DNA from: Actinoplanes flavus
Lineage (GTDB): Bacteria > Actinomycetota > Actinomycetes > Mycobacteriales > Micromonosporaceae
DNA length: 38,697 bases
Assembly (NCBI RefSeq): GCF_017592555.1
Contig: NZ_JAGFNS010000016.1
Span: 1 to 38,697, forward strand
Direction of reading: 5' to 3'
In this document: piece after piece, positions 7,938 through 15,121 of the stretch
Numbering within the stretch: position 1 is the stretch's first letter
How the letters are laid out: each line of letters opens with the position of its first letter
Notes under the pieces: generated by a model
The model's input: only the letters and a program-made list of their open reading frames with translations
Databases searched by the model: none
Told to the model about the DNA's origin: nothing
Program-made: the position numbers and the translations under genes

Positions 7938-8765
7938 TCAGGTCAGCCGACCGCTGAAGACCAGCAGCAGAACGTCGATCAGGGCGACCACGATGACGGC
8001 CCGGAACAGCGCGACCGGGCGTCCCCGGGCGCGGCGCGCGGCGTACCACCCGAGGGGAAGGACCACGACGGCGGCCGCGCATGCCGCCAGGCCGGTCCAC
8101 GACGGCGGCCCGGCCGGCCCGAGGACCAGGGTGAGCGTCGCGCCCAGCAGGAGCCCCGCGGCGGCCAGCTGGGACCCGGCCGCGCCGATCCGGTGCGGCA
8201 GCCCGCGCACCCCGGTGGCCGCGTCGTCGTCCAGGTCCGGCAGCACGTTGGCGAAGTGCGCGCCGCCGCCGAGCAGCGCGCCGGCCGCGACCAGCCAGGC
8301 CGGCGGCGCCGGATGCCCGGGCCGGGCGAGCACCACGAAGGCCGGCAGCAGTCCGAAGGCGATCAGGTACGGCGCCACCGAGAACGCGGTGTTCTTCAGC
8401 GGCCAGTCGTAGAGCAGCGCGACCACCGTCGCCACCGAGATCGCCAGGAGAGCCGGAAGACCCAGATCAAAAGCCAGCAGGGGTACGGCCAGAGCCGCCC
8501 CGATCCCGGCGGCGCCGACCGCCCGCGGCGACACCGTCCCCGCGACCACCGGTTTGTCGAGCCGCCCGGCCCGCCGGTCGCGTTCGGCGTCCAGCCGGTC
8601 GTTGACCCAGCCGACGGCGAGCTGGCTGGCCGCCACGGTGAGGGCGACGAGCAGGAGCCGGGACCCGCGATGCCCGGCGCCGGCGGCGAGCAGCGTGATG
8701 GCGAGGGTGACCGCGGCACCGGGTTCCGGATGGGCCGATCTGAGCAGTGCGAGCGCACGGGACAT
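7938..8765 (-). CDS. UbiA-family prenyltransferase
   Basis: An integral membrane prenyltransferase of 275 residues with about eight hydrophobic segments. The two Asp-rich motifs that bind Mg-diphosphate are present: N55-D56-x2-D59-x3-D63 in NDRLDAERD, and the second in NVLPDLDDDAATG (173-185). The family joins an isoprenoid diphosphate to an aromatic or other acceptor. It is divergent from, and 48 nt away from, the methyltransferase-flavoprotein-type III PKS genes, which suggests a phenolic lipid acceptor. The long open frame upstream is ignored because the ATG at 8765 begins a typical UbiA N-terminus (LLRSAHPEP, as in LxRxxHP). Menaquinone or haem biosynthesis is less likely given the neighbours. 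Confidence 0.85.
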   Translation of the reverse strand: MSRALALLRSAHPEPGAAVTLAITLLAAGAGHRGSRLLLVALTVAASQLAVGWVNDRLDAERDRRAGRLDKPVVAGTVSPRAVGAAGIGAALAVPLLAFDLGLPALLAISVATVVALLYDWPLKNTAFSVAPYLIAFGLLPAFVVLARPGHPAPPAWLVAAGALLGGGAHFANVLPDLDDDAATGVRGLPHRIGAAGSQLAAAGLLLGATLTLVLGPAGPPSWTGLAACAAAVVVLPLGWYAARRARGRPVALFRAVIVVALIDVLLLVFSGRLT

Positions 8766-8813
8766 GGCTGCCAAGTGTGGCCTCCGCGCACGGACCGTGC
8801 CAGGCTCGATCAC

Positions 8814-9521
8814 ATGCTGTCGATGCAGCGCAATGATCCACGTCAGTACGACGACCTGGCCGGCGAGTGGTGGCGGCCCGGCGGACCCTTCGAGTTGCTG
8901 CACTGGCTGGCCGAGGCCCGGGCGGCACTGATCCCTCCGGCGGGAGCGCCCGGCCGGATCCTGGTGGACGCGGGCTGCGGCGGTGGTCTGCTCGCTCCGC
9001 ACGTCCGCGGCAAGGGCTACCGGCACATCGGTGTCGACCTGCGCCGGACCGGGCTGGAGCGGGCGGTCCCGCGCGGGATGACCGCGGTGAACGGGGACGT
9101 GACCGCCCTGCCGCTGGCCGGTCACAGCGCCGACGTGGTGGTGGCCGGCGAGATCCTGGAGCACGTCACCGACCTGTCCGGCACGGTGGCCGAGCTGTGC
9201 CGGGTGCTGCGTCCCGGCGGTCTCGTGGTGCTGGACACGGTGAACGACACCCGCCTCAGCCGCCTGGTCACGGTGACCCTGGGCGAGCGGCTCGGGATCG
9301 CCCCGGCCGGCCTGCACGATCCGGCGCTGTTCGTGCCACCCCGGCGCCTGGTGACCGAGTTCACACGGCACGGGGTGGATCTGGAGATCCGGGGGGTCCG
9401 CCCGAGCCTTCCGGGACTGTTCCGCTGGCTGGTGCTGGGCCGGCCCGCGGGCGGGCGCATCGTCCCCAGCTTCTCGGCGGCGATCCTCTATCAGGGCATC
9501 GGGAGACGACATGCTGGATGA
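8814..9521 (+). CDS. Class I SAM-dependent methyltransferase (UbiG-like)
   Basis: 235 residues. The SAM-binding motif I VDAGCGGG is at 51-58, followed by an acidic end of beta 2 (GVDLRRTGLE), motif II-like NGDVTALPLAGHSADVVVAGEILEHV and RVLRPGGLVVLDTVN. This order is that of UbiG/Coq3-type O-methyltransferases, which methylate hydroxyl groups of prenylated phenols or quinones. The open frame extends far upstream, but the ATG at 8814 begins the aligned N-terminus (DPRQYDDLAGEWW, as in UbiG's FxxLAxxWW). It overlaps the next gene by 11 nt and is divergent from the UbiA-type gene. The methyl acceptor is predicted, not shown, to be the polyketide product. Confidence 0.85.
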   Translation: MLSMQRNDPRQYDDLAGEWWRPGGPFELLHWLAEARAALIPPAGAPGRILVDAGCGGGLLAPHVRGKGYRHIGVDLRRTGLERAVPRGMTAVNGDVTALPLAGHSADVVVAGEILEHVTDLSGTVAELCRVLRPGGLVVLDTVNDTRLSRLVTVTLGERLGIAPAGLHDPALFVPPRRLVTEFTRHGVDLEIRGVRPSLPGLFRWLVLGRPAGGRIVPSFSAAILYQGIGRRHAG

Positions 9522-10665
9522 GGCACGACGGCTGGCCCCACGGTTCGCGGCCCGCGCGGCCGACAGCGACCGGGACGGGTCCTTCCCCGAACGGGACTTC
9601 GCCGAGCTGCGGGAGGCCGGCTTCTTCGGCCTGATGGTCCCGGCCCGGCTGGGCGGCGCGGGCGCGGGCTTCACCGAGTACGCGGAGATCGCCTACGAGC
9701 TGGCTCGGGGCAACGGCTCGACGGCCCTGGTCTTCAACATGCACGCCTCGGTGACCGGGGCGATCGCCGGCGTCACCGACGAGCTGGCCGAGATGCTGGG
9801 GTTGCCGGCGGAGGCGCGGGAGGCCCGGGACGGCTTCCTCAAGGCGGCCGCCGGCGGCGCCTGGTACGCCGTGGCGATGAGTGAACGCGGCGCCGGCTCC
9901 CGCCTGTCCGAGCTGTCCACCACCTACCGGCGGGTGGACGGCGGCTTCCGGATCACCGGCGCCAAGACGTTCTGTTCGGGCGCCGGTCACGCGGACGCCT
10001 ACCTGGTCGCCGCCCGCAGCGCCGACGACCCCGCCCAGGTGTCGCAGTTCCTGGTCCCGGCGGGCGACGGCCTACGGGTCGAACCCACCTGGGACGCCCT
10101 GGGCATGCGCGCGACCGGTTCGCACGACCTGCACGTGGACGTGACGGTCCCGGCGCCGGCGTTGCTCGGCGGGGTGGAGGGGCTCGCCCTGGTGGCCGCC
10201 CAGCTGGCCCCGCACTGGATGGTGGCCAGTTACGCCGCGGTCTACGTGGGCGTGGCCCGGGCCGCCGTGGACGCCGCGGTCGAGCACGTCAACGCCCGCG
10301 GCCTGGGCCGGCTGCCCGCGGTCCGGGCCCGGATCGGCCGTGCCGACGCCGCGGTGTCGGCCGCGCACCTGGTGGTCCGGGAGGCGGCCCACCGGGTCGA
10401 CGAGGCGCCCGGCGAACCCGAGACGAACCGCTGGGTGTGGCGGGCCAAGTTGCTGGCCGGGACGACCGCGGCGGAGGTGGCGGCGGCGATGCTGGAGGCG
10501 GCCGGCACCTCGGCGATGCGGCGTGGCCATCCGCTGGAGCGGCTCTACCGGGACGCCCGTGCGGGTTCGCTGCAACCGGCCACCAGCGACGTCTGTGCCG
10601 ACTGGCTGGGCGTGGACGCGCTCGGCGGCGACCCGGACGCCGACGGCGTCGCCCCGCGCTGGTGA
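9511..10665 (+). CDS. Acyl-CoA dehydrogenase-fold flavoprotein, catalytic Glu apparently missing
   Basis: 384 residues with the full acyl-CoA dehydrogenase architecture: N-terminal helices, a beta domain containing the flavin-contact motif AMSERGAGSR and ITGAKTFCSG, and a C-terminal four-helix bundle. In classical dehydrogenases the catalytic Glu lies in an YEGT-like motif after the RDAR segment. Here the segment reads LYRDARAGSLQPATSD, without Glu at that site. This resembles flavin-dependent monooxygenases of the same fold (group D) and non-acting relatives. Between a methyltransferase and a type III PKS, a hydroxylase that prepares a phenol for methylation is plausible. ATG at 9511 has GGGAGAC upstream and overlaps the methyltransferase by 11 nt. 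Confidence 0.82.
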   Translation: MLDEARRLAPRFAARAADSDRDGSFPERDFAELREAGFFGLMVPARLGGAGAGFTEYAEIAYELARGNGSTALVFNMHASVTGAIAGVTDELAEMLGLPAEAREARDGFLKAAAGGAWYAVAMSERGAGSRLSELSTTYRRVDGGFRITGAKTFCSGAGHADAYLVAARSADDPAQVSQFLVPAGDGLRVEPTWDALGMRATGSHDLHVDVTVPAPALLGGVEGLALVAAQLAPHWMVASYAAVYVGVARAAVDAAVEHVNARGLGRLPAVRARIGRADAAVSAAHLVVREAAHRVDEAPGEPETNRWVWRAKLLAGTTAAEVAAAMLEAAGTSAMRRGHPLERLYRDARAGSLQPATSDVCADWLGVDALGGDPDADGVAPRW

Positions 10666-11741
10666 CGGGCCGGCGGATGGACGCGGTGATCAGCGGCATC
10701 GGGGTGGCGCTGCCGCCGGCGACCGCCCAGGACGACATCTGGGACGGCTACTTCGCCCACCACTACACCGGCGCCCGGCACGGCCTGGCCCGGCGGATCT
10801 TCGCCAACGCCGGGGTCCGCACCCGGCAGGCCGTGGTGAGCCCGCTGCTGGAGGACGTCGCGCACTGGTCCACCGAACGCCGGATGCGCCGCTACCAGGC
10901 CGAGGCGATTCCGCTGGGCAAGGCCGCGGTGGACCGGGCGCTGGCCGACGCCGGGGTGGCGGCCGGCGATCTGGGCCTCTTCGCGGTCTGCTCGTGCACC
11001 GGCTACGCCACCCCCGGGCTGGACATCCTGCTCGCCCGGGACCTCGGTATGTCACCCCACGTGCAAAGGCTCTTCGTGGGACACATGGGGTGTTACGCGG
11101 CGTTGCCCGGTCTCGGCACGGTGAGTGACTTCGTGGTGGCCCGTGGCCGGCCCGCGCTGCTGCTCTGCGCCGAGCTGACCAGCCTGCACCTGCAACCGCC
11201 CGGCGCCCGCGCGGACATTCAGCAGATCGTCTCGCACGCCCTCTTCTCGGACGCCGCGGCCGCCGTCGTGGTCACCCCAGAAGATCAGAACCATCCCGGG
11301 TACGCCGTACGCGAACTCGCCGCGATCACCGACACGTCGACCGCCGACCACATGACATGGGAGGTCACCGACCTGGGTTTCCGGATGGGCCTGTCGCCGA
11401 AGGTACCGGCGGTCCTCGCCGCGCACGTCCGCGGACTGGTCGATCAGGTCCTGTCCGCCCATGGCCGGAGCATCGCGGAGGTGGACGGCTGGGCCGTGCA
11501 CCCGGGCGGCCCCAAGATCCTCGACGTGGTCCAGGAGCGGCTGGAGCTGCCCGCCGCGGCGCTCGCCGAGTCCCGTGCCGTGCTCGCCGCCCACGGCAAC
11601 TGTTCGTCACCGACCGTGCTGCTGGTCCTGAACGAGTTACGCCGTCGCCCGGTCCCGCCGCGGCGGATCGTGATGCTCGCCTTCGGCCCGGGACTCACGC
11701 TCTACGTCACTCTTCTGGAGGGCTCTACTCTCGCAGCGTGA
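10662..11741 (+). CDS. Type III polyketide synthase (chalcone/alkylresorcinol synthase family)
   Basis: A homodimeric ketosynthase that extends acyl-CoA starters with malonyl-CoA and cyclises the chain without an acyl carrier protein. The 359 residues show the catalytic triad C144 (GHMGCYAALPG), H280 (WAVHPGGPKILD) and N313 (AAHGNCSSPT) and the C-terminal GPG loop (AFGPGLTLYV, 340-349). The HPGGPKILD and GNCSSPT motifs exclude FabH. Length is normal. The start could be GTG 10662, overlapping the previous stop (GTGA), or ATG 10677. With the neighbouring methyltransferase, flavoprotein and prenyltransferase it fits pathways for prenylated, methylated alkylresorcinols or alkylquinones known in actinomycetes. 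Starter unit and chain length cannot be read from sequence. Confidence 0.92.
   Translation: MTGRRMDAVISGIGVALPPATAQDDIWDGYFAHHYTGARHGLARRIFANAGVRTRQAVVSPLLEDVAHWSTERRMRRYQAEAIPLGKAAVDRALADAGVAAGDLGLFAVCSCTGYATPGLDILLARDLGMSPHVQRLFVGHMGCYAALPGLGTVSDFVVARGRPALLLCAELTSLHLQPPGARADIQQIVSHALFSDAAAAVVVTPEDQNHPGYAVRELAAITDTSTADHMTWEVTDLGFRMGLSPKVPAVLAAHVRGLVDQVLSAHGRSIAEVDGWAVHPGGPKILDVVQERLELPAAALAESRAVLAAHGNCSSPTVLLVLNELRRRPVPPRRIVMLAFGPGLTLYVTLLEGSTLAA
11726..11731 (+). promoter_or_regulatory. -10 box (TACTCT) inside the PKS 3' end
   Basis: TACTCT ends exactly 6 nt before the GTG at 11738. The downstream gene can therefore have its own leaderless transcript although it overlaps the PKS stop. Confidence 0.5.
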
Positions 11742-12190
11742 GCAGCGAACGGGGACGCGGCGTCGTGCTGCACGCGCTGACGGCATTGATCTTGGTGATG
11801 GGGCTGGTGTGGTGGTGGCGTGCCGCACCCGACGGCGCCGGTGACGGCCGGCTGGCGCACTGGCGGCTGACCGCCGAGCAGTTGCTGCCCGACATCGGCG
11901 AGCAGGAGGTGGCGAACACCCTGGTCCTGGAGCCGGGCACCGGCTACGACGAGATAGTCGAGGTGGAGCAGGGCGACTTCCTGGTGTCGGTGGTGTGCGC
12001 CGGGGACGACGGCGCCCGCGTGCGGGTCAGCCTCGGCGGCGACGAGTCCGGCCGGGGCCTGCGCTGCTCCGGTGCCCGCACCCCGGACATCTTCAGCGTC
12101 GGCCTCACCAGACAGCTGCGCATGCACATCAGCATCGACGCACCCGGCCCGGTCGTCTTCCGCTACGCCCTCCAGCGCTCCACCAGCTGA
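11738..12190 (+). CDS. Small membrane-anchored hypothetical protein
   Basis: 150 residues, family not recognised. One transmembrane segment at about 9-27 (VVLHALTALILVMGLVWWW) is followed by a periplasm-side domain of about 120 residues with three cysteines... two visible in VVCAGDD and LRCSGAR, that is, a possible single disulfide. The domain is strand-rich (FLVSVVCAG, RVRVSLGG, LRMHISI, VVFRYALQ), suggesting a small beta-sandwich. GTG at 11738 overlaps the PKS stop by 4 nt (GTGA) and has a -10 box 6 nt upstream, so both coupled and independent expression are possible. There is nothing to tie it to the polyketide pathway except position. Confidence 0.75.
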   Translation: MSSERGRGVVLHALTALILVMGLVWWWRAAPDGAGDGRLAHWRLTAEQLLPDIGEQEVANTLVLEPGTGYDEIVEVEQGDFLVSVVCAGDDGARVRVSLGGDESGRGLRCSGARTPDIFSVGLTRQLRMHISIDAPGPVVFRYALQRSTS

Positions 12191-12228
12191 CCGACGGCGC
12201 CGATTCCTGCCGATACAGCCCACCTCGT

Positions 12229-12244
12229 ACCCATTATGGGTTTT
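12229..12244. terminator. Short hairpin with T-run between convergent genes
   Basis: ACCCA (12229-12233) pairs with TGGGT (12237-12241), and the plus strand continues as TTT. The stem is only 5 bp, so it is a weak candidate terminator for the gene ending at 12190. Confidence 0.35.
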
Positions 12245-12249
12245 GGTCG

Positions 12250-13032
12250 TTAGAGGCGGGACAGGTCGGGGCGGAACGTCTCGACCGAGGCGGTTCGTGG
12301 ATGAACGCGGACGATCTTGCCGAGCCGGTCGACGAGGACCACCGCGGCCGTCCCGTCCGGCGCACCGAGCCCGAGCTGTCGCCGCAGCGTGTCGGTGGGG
12401 TCCTGCAACGCGGTGACGGTCTTGCCGTCGGCCCGCGGGGTGCGTGCGGTGGGCAGCAGGCCCTGCCCGGTCGCGGCCGCGCTGGCGGACGCCCGCACCT
12501 TACTCACCGTCAGGATCGCGATGTCACTTCGAACGGCGGCGATGGTGTCCCTGACCAGGGCCGCGCAGTCGCAGCCCTCGGTGAGCATCACCACAGCAGG
12601 TAGTCGCCCCAGAATCGAGACGCTCTGCCCGTCGCTGTCGATGAGATCCAGCGCCGGGAGCTGGTCGGAACGGCTCTCGGTGGCGCCAGACGTCCGCTGG
12701 GTGGCCGGCTGCCGGGGCGGACCGGGCCATGCCGAGGCGAACAGGCTGGCCACCGTGACCAGGATTGCGAGGATGATGATCAGAGCCGGAGTGTGGGTCA
12801 GCAGCCCGCCGAGACGGCGCAGCCGGCGGACCGTGGGCCGGTCGGCGAGACGCTGCCACCGGTTGAGCGGTGCGGCCGTGTGCAGCTCGGCGCGGACCGC
12901 CGCGACCTCGTCGGCGAGCTCGGAGAGGTCGTCCGGAATGACGATGACGCCCCACTCCTCGGGGAATTCCGGGAGACCGTCGGAGGGCCCGCCGCCGGGC
13001 GGCCTGTCGCCGTTGTCGCTCGCGCCAGCCAT
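12250..13032 (-). CDS. Membrane-anchored thioredoxin-like protein with a CxC motif
   Basis: 260 residues, not a family I can name. The cytoplasmic N-terminal 85 residues are Pro/Gly-rich, then acidic, and predicted helical. One transmembrane segment (about 96-114, ALIIILAILVTVASLFASA) follows. The C-terminal part looks like a thioredoxin-fold: a strand (LPAVVMLTEG) leading to CDC where thioredoxins have CxxC, a helix, and later GTAAVVLVDRLGKIVRVHP, which resembles the TlpA/AhpC beta3-beta4 hairpin. If so, the active site is C-D-C rather than CxxC. The ATG has a good GGAGG seven bases upstream. It is divergent from carD. Confidence 0.72.
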   Translation of the reverse strand: MAGASDNGDRPPGGGPSDGLPEFPEEWGVIVIPDDLSELADEVAAVRAELHTAAPLNRWQRLADRPTVRRLRRLGGLLTHTPALIIILAILVTVASLFASAWPGPPRQPATQRTSGATESRSDQLPALDLIDSDGQSVSILGRLPAVVMLTEGCDCAALVRDTIAAVRSDIAILTVSKVRASASAAATGQGLLPTARTPRADGKTVTALQDPTDTLRRQLGLGAPDGTAAVVLVDRLGKIVRVHPRTASVETFRPDLSRL

Positions 13033-13382
13033 GACTCAACCTCCCCCCTGGCCGACCAGATCTTGCTTCGGTCGGGGAACTTCCGTCCAGCGTCCCGCAC
13101 GTGGAGCCGCATCGCCAGTGGTGCGCCGATGCGGACCTTAGCGATAAGCTTGATCTCACAAAGCCATCAGGTCCGGAATTCCCGACTTGGTTTGCACGGC
13201 CGCGTTGGCAGAGGTCGTAACAGTCTGGTCACTTTGCGTTACTTAGGCAGCTTCTCGCTTCGCTGTCAAGCGGTAGAAAGCCCCATCACAGGGCCTCTGA
13301 GCTGCACTAACAGTGACCGTCAGGGCGAGACACGGCCGCCCGGGCGTGTTACCCTAGACACAGCGAAAGGGGTTTCGAACCT
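13033..13382. other. 350-bp intergenic region upstream of carD
   Basis: Contains the ribosome-binding site of the 13032 gene on the minus strand, then about 250 bp of visibly lower GC than the genes on either side, and the carD promoter. I found no open frame with a credible start, no tRNA and no strong hairpin. The length and AT content suggest regulated or multiple carD promoters. Confidence 0.5.
13350..13355 (+). promoter_or_regulatory. -10 box of carD (TACCCT)
   Basis: TACCCT lies 27 nt before the carD ATG. The start site would fall near 13362, giving a leader of about 20 nt that carries GAAAGGGG as ribosome-binding site. This is one of the few clearly leadered genes of the window. Confidence 0.55.
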
Positions 13383-13868
13383 ATGGTTTTCAGTGTCGGC
13401 GAGACCGTTGTTTACCCCCACCACGGGGCCGCACTCATCGAGGCAATCGAGACTAGGGTCATCAAGGGCGTTGAAAGGCAGTATCTCGTTCTGCGTGTCG
13501 CCCAGGGCGATCTGACTGTTCGAGTGCCCGCTGAGAATGCCGAAGAAGTCGGCGTGCGCGAAGTGGTCGGCGAGGAAGGCCTTGGAAAGGTCTTCGATGT
13601 CCTTCGTGCTCCGCACACCGAGGAGCCGACCAACTGGTCGCGGCGTTACAAGGCGAACCTCGAGAAGCTTGCTTCCGGTAACCCGCTGAAGGTTGCCGAG
13701 GTTGTGCGTGACCTCTGGCGCCGTGAGCGCGAGCGTGGCCTTTCCGCGGGTGAGAAGCGCATGCTCGCCAAGGCTCGCGACATTCTGGTCGGCGAGGTCG
13801 CCCTCGCTGAGAAGAGCAGCAAGGATGAGGCCGAGGTCCTGCTCGACAAGGTCCTCACCGAGGCCTGA
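13383..13868 (+). CDS. carD: RNA polymerase-binding transcription factor CarD
   Basis: 161 residues, full length. The N-terminal Tudor-like RNA polymerase interaction domain begins MVFSVGETVVYPHHGAALIE, and the C-terminal helical DNA-binding domain contains NWSRRYKANLEKLASGNP with the conserved Trp that wedges into the -10 region and stabilises the open complex. It is a global activator of housekeeping and rRNA promoters in actinobacteria. Third positions use T more often than in neighbouring genes, a sign of high expression or of strong conservation. It is followed by ispD after 24 nt, matching the usual carD-ispD-ispF order. Confidence 0.96.
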   Translation: MVFSVGETVVYPHHGAALIEAIETRVIKGVERQYLVLRVAQGDLTVRVPAENAEEVGVREVVGEEGLGKVFDVLRAPHTEEPTNWSRRYKANLEKLASGNPLKVAEVVRDLWRRERERGLSAGEKRMLAKARDILVGEVALAEKSSKDEAEVLLDKVLTEA

Positions 13869-13892
13869 TCCGTCCAACGCATCCCTCACACC

Positions 13893-14606
13893 TTGACCGA
13901 CGACCGCGACGTGACCGCGCAGCTCAATGCTCGCGGTGACGTCGCGGTCGTCGTTCCGGCCGCGGGCGCCGGTGTGCGCCTCGGCCCGGGTGCCCCCAAG
14001 GCCCTGCGCCTGCTCGAGGGGGAGCCCCTGCTGGTCCACGCGATCCGCCGGACGGCCGCCGCGCCGTCGGTCCGCATGATCGTCGTGGCCGCTCCGCCGG
14101 CCGAGGTCGAGGCCGTGCACGATCTGCTCGCTCCGGTGGCTCCGGTCGTCGTGGTGGCGGGCGGCGCCGAGCGGCAGGACTCCGTCGCCGCCGCGCTCGC
14201 GGTCGTTCCCGGCGACGTCGGCATCGTCCTGGTGCACGACGCGGCCCGCTGCCTCGCGCCCGCCGAGCTGTTCGAACGGGTCGCCGCCGCGGTGCGCGAC
14301 GGCGCCGACGCGGTGATCCCCGCGCTTCCGGTGGTGGACACCATCAAGGAGGTCGCGGCTGACGGCACGGTCCTCGGGACGGTCGACCGGTCGGTGCTGC
14401 GGGCCGTGCAGACCCCCCAGGGCTTCCGCGCCGGCACGCTGCGCGCCGCCCACGCCGCGGCCGCCGACTCGCACACCGACGACGCCGGAGCGGTGGAGAA
14501 ACTCGGGCGGCCGGTGCTGTGCGTCCCCGGATCGGACTTCGCCATGAAGATCACCCGGCCCATCGACCTCGCGCTGGCGACCCACCTGCTTAAGCTCTCC
14601 GCGTGA
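13893..14606 (+). CDS. ispD: 2-C-methyl-D-erythritol 4-phosphate cytidylyltransferase IspD
   Basis: Third enzyme of the MEP isoprenoid pathway, making CDP-ME from MEP and CTP. The 237 residues contain the nucleotide-binding motif VVVPAAGAGVRLGPGAPKAL (Lys at about 36), VLVHDAARC, PVVDTIKEV, VQTPQGFR, DDAGAVE and the C-terminal FAMKITRPIDL with the conserved Lys. Length is normal. The start may be TTG 13893 or GTG 13911; neither has a clear ribosome-binding site. The stop overlaps ispF by 4 nt (GTGA). Its product supplies isoprenoid precursors, which the UbiA-type enzyme would also consume. Confidence 0.95.
   Translation: MTDDRDVTAQLNARGDVAVVVPAAGAGVRLGPGAPKALRLLEGEPLLVHAIRRTAAAPSVRMIVVAAPPAEVEAVHDLLAPVAPVVVVAGGAERQDSVAAALAVVPGDVGIVLVHDAARCLAPAELFERVAAAVRDGADAVIPALPVVDTIKEVAADGTVLGTVDRSVLRAVQTPQGFRAGTLRAAHAAAADSHTDDAGAVEKLGRPVLCVPGSDFAMKITRPIDLALATHLLKLSA
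14591..14596 (+). promoter_or_regulatory. -10 box (TAAGCT) within ispD, upstream of ispF
   Basis: TAAGCT ends 6 nt before the ispF GTG, the same spacing as at other leaderless genes in the window. It may be an internal promoter; it may also be coding sequence (codons for Leu-Lys-Leu) that matches by chance. Confidence 0.4.
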
Positions 14607-15091
14607 TCATTCCGCGGGTCGGCATCGGTACCGACGTCCACGCCTTCGACCCCGAGCGGCCCTGCTGGGTGGCCGGGCTGCACTGGCCCGGCGAGACCGG
14701 GCTGGCCGGGCACTCCGACGCCGACGTGGCGGCCCACGCCGCCTGTGACGCGCTGCTGTCCGCCGCCGGGCTCGGTGACCTGGGTGGCAACTTCGGCACG
14801 AGCCGGCCGGAGTGGGCCGGTGCGGCCGGGATCACCCTGCTCGGCGAGACGGCCCGTCGGGTCCGTGCGGCCGGGTTCGAGATCGGGAACGTGTCGATCC
14901 AGGTGATCGGGAACCATCCCAAGATCGGGAAGCGCCGGGCCGAGGCGGAGAAGGTGCTCTCCGAGGCGGTCGGAGCGCCGGTCACGGTGGCCGGCACCAC
15001 CACCGACGGGCTCGGGCTCACCGGGCGCGACGAGGGCCTGGCCGGGATCGCCGTCGCGATGGTCTACCCCGGGTCACCCCGAGTCGACTGA
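14603..15091 (+). CDS. ispF: 2-C-methyl-D-erythritol 2,4-cyclodiphosphate synthase IspF
   Basis: Fifth MEP-pathway enzyme, a trimer converting CDP-ME 2-phosphate to MEcPP with release of CMP. The metal ligands D11 and H13 (GTDVHAF) and H45 (GHSDADVAAHAACD) are present, as is the GTTTDGLGLTGRDEG active-site segment near the C-terminus. The 162 residues are the usual length. GTG start overlaps the ispD stop. In mycobacteria cysS follows directly; here it is 14.2 kb away. Confidence 0.96.
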   Translation: MIIPRVGIGTDVHAFDPERPCWVAGLHWPGETGLAGHSDADVAAHAACDALLSAAGLGDLGGNFGTSRPEWAGAAGITLLGETARRVRAAGFEIGNVSIQVIGNHPKIGKRRAEAEKVLSEAVGAPVTVAGTTTDGLGLTGRDEGLAGIAVAMVYPGSPRVD

Positions 15092-15108
15092 TTGCCAGGT
15101 GGACGGCC

Positions 15109-15114
15109 TACGCT
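15109..15114 (+). promoter_or_regulatory. -10 box (TACGCT) of the TPR membrane protein gene
   Basis: TACGCT ends 7 nt before GTG 15122 in the 30-nt gap after ispF. It decides the start of the downstream gene, whose frame is open further upstream. Confidence 0.5.
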
Positions 15115-15121
15115 CGGCAGC

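Noticed and set aside
7938..9674. A 578-codon minus frame that would extend the UbiA-type protein through the methyltransferase gene.
   Set aside because: The upstream part is the shadow of the methyltransferase; UbiA homology begins at ATG 8765.
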